This document shows, piece by piece, positions 63,964 to 64,000 of a stretch of 64,000 bases of DNA; positions within the stretch are counted from its first letter, which is position 1, and each line of letters begins with the position of its first letter. Source of the stretch: Aquimarina spinulae (GTDB taxonomy: Bacteria; Bacteroidota; Bacteroidia; Flavobacteriales; Flavobacteriaceae); assembly GCF_943373825.1 (NCBI RefSeq), contig NZ_CALSBP010000002.1:1787501-1851500 (forward strand), given 5' to 3'. The notes beneath the pieces were generated by a model. The model had not been told where the DNA came from, did not search any database, and saw nothing but the letters and a program-made list of their open reading frames with translations. A program made the translations under genes and the position numbers.

Positions 63964-64000
63964 ATGAGCTACTTAAATACCACTCACGATGTGTATAAAG
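63964..64000 (+). CDS. start of a further gene at the right edge, possibly an ArsM-like methyltransferase
   Basis: ATG at 63964 and 12 codons to the edge (MSYLNTTHDVYK). The N-terminus resembles methyltransferase genes that follow PNP in flavobacterial arsenosugar clusters. With only 12 residues this is a guess from context. The 98 bases before it hold no obvious terminator, so it is probably in the same operon. Confidence 0.35.
   Translation, partial: MSYLNTTHDVYK

Overview
The window is a chromosomal segment of a marine-type member of the Flavobacteriaceae (Bacteroidota), close to Aquimarina in flavour; genus is inference. The evidence is an AT-rich genome, TAnnTTTG-type -7 promoter elements, almost no Shine-Dalgarno sites, a gldKLMN gliding/type IX secretion (T9SS) operon, a protein with a T9SS C-terminal sorting domain, TonB receptor/DUF4249 partners and flavobacterial lipoproteins.

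Layout. 1-2.6 kb: RND efflux pump (inner-membrane subunit cut by the left edge) plus its membrane fusion protein. 2.7-6.2 kb: ABC-F ATPase, DUF983 protein, FAD oxidoreductase. 6.3-14.8 kb: the conserved topA - arginase-like - gldK-gldL-gldM-gldN block on the minus strand. 15.7-22.6 kb: plus-strand housekeeping block miaB, sigma-54 activator, lptE, TPR protein, secG, groES, groEL. 22.7-27.2 kb: RamB/ScfR-type regulator divergent from aceB-aceA (glyoxylate shunt), with a perfect palindrome between them. 27.3-39 kb: VanX-like dipeptidase, DUF3347 lipoprotein, GAF protein, galE, a frameshifted ppiD, YhhN, CNNM-type protein, and a coaX - outer membrane protein - TPR - lptC series, ending at tRNA-Phe.

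39.2-46.1 kb is the most unusual part. Two paralogous sensors/regulators (TPR repeats, one membrane helix, C-terminal AraC HTH) flank three very short genes for GG-type leader peptides (58, 57 and 57 aa, below normal gene-calling limits), a DUF5648 lipoprotein and a CARDB/T9SS secreted protein. Four copies of a 22-bp palindrome-like element lie upstream of these genes, each 32-34 bases before a -7 promoter element. I read this as a self-contained peptide regulon. No modification enzyme, protease or exporter for the peptides is visible in the window.

46.2-57.7 kb: a run of lipoproteins with a Cys-x-x-Asp-Asp-Asp signature typical of surface export (intradiol-dioxygenase-like, S41 peptidase, unknown, ClpP-fold-like), a TonB receptor with DUF4249 partner, three AraC regulators, a secreted isochorismatase-like hydrolase and a second DUF983 protein. 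57.8-60.1 kb: PAP2 phosphatase, a decayed gene remnant and a LacI regulator. 60.4 kb to the right edge: an arsenosugar biosynthesis operon (AhpD-like protein, ArsS radical SAM, rhodanese, DUF2064 transferase, purine nucleoside phosphorylase, and the first codons of a further gene, perhaps a methyltransferase).
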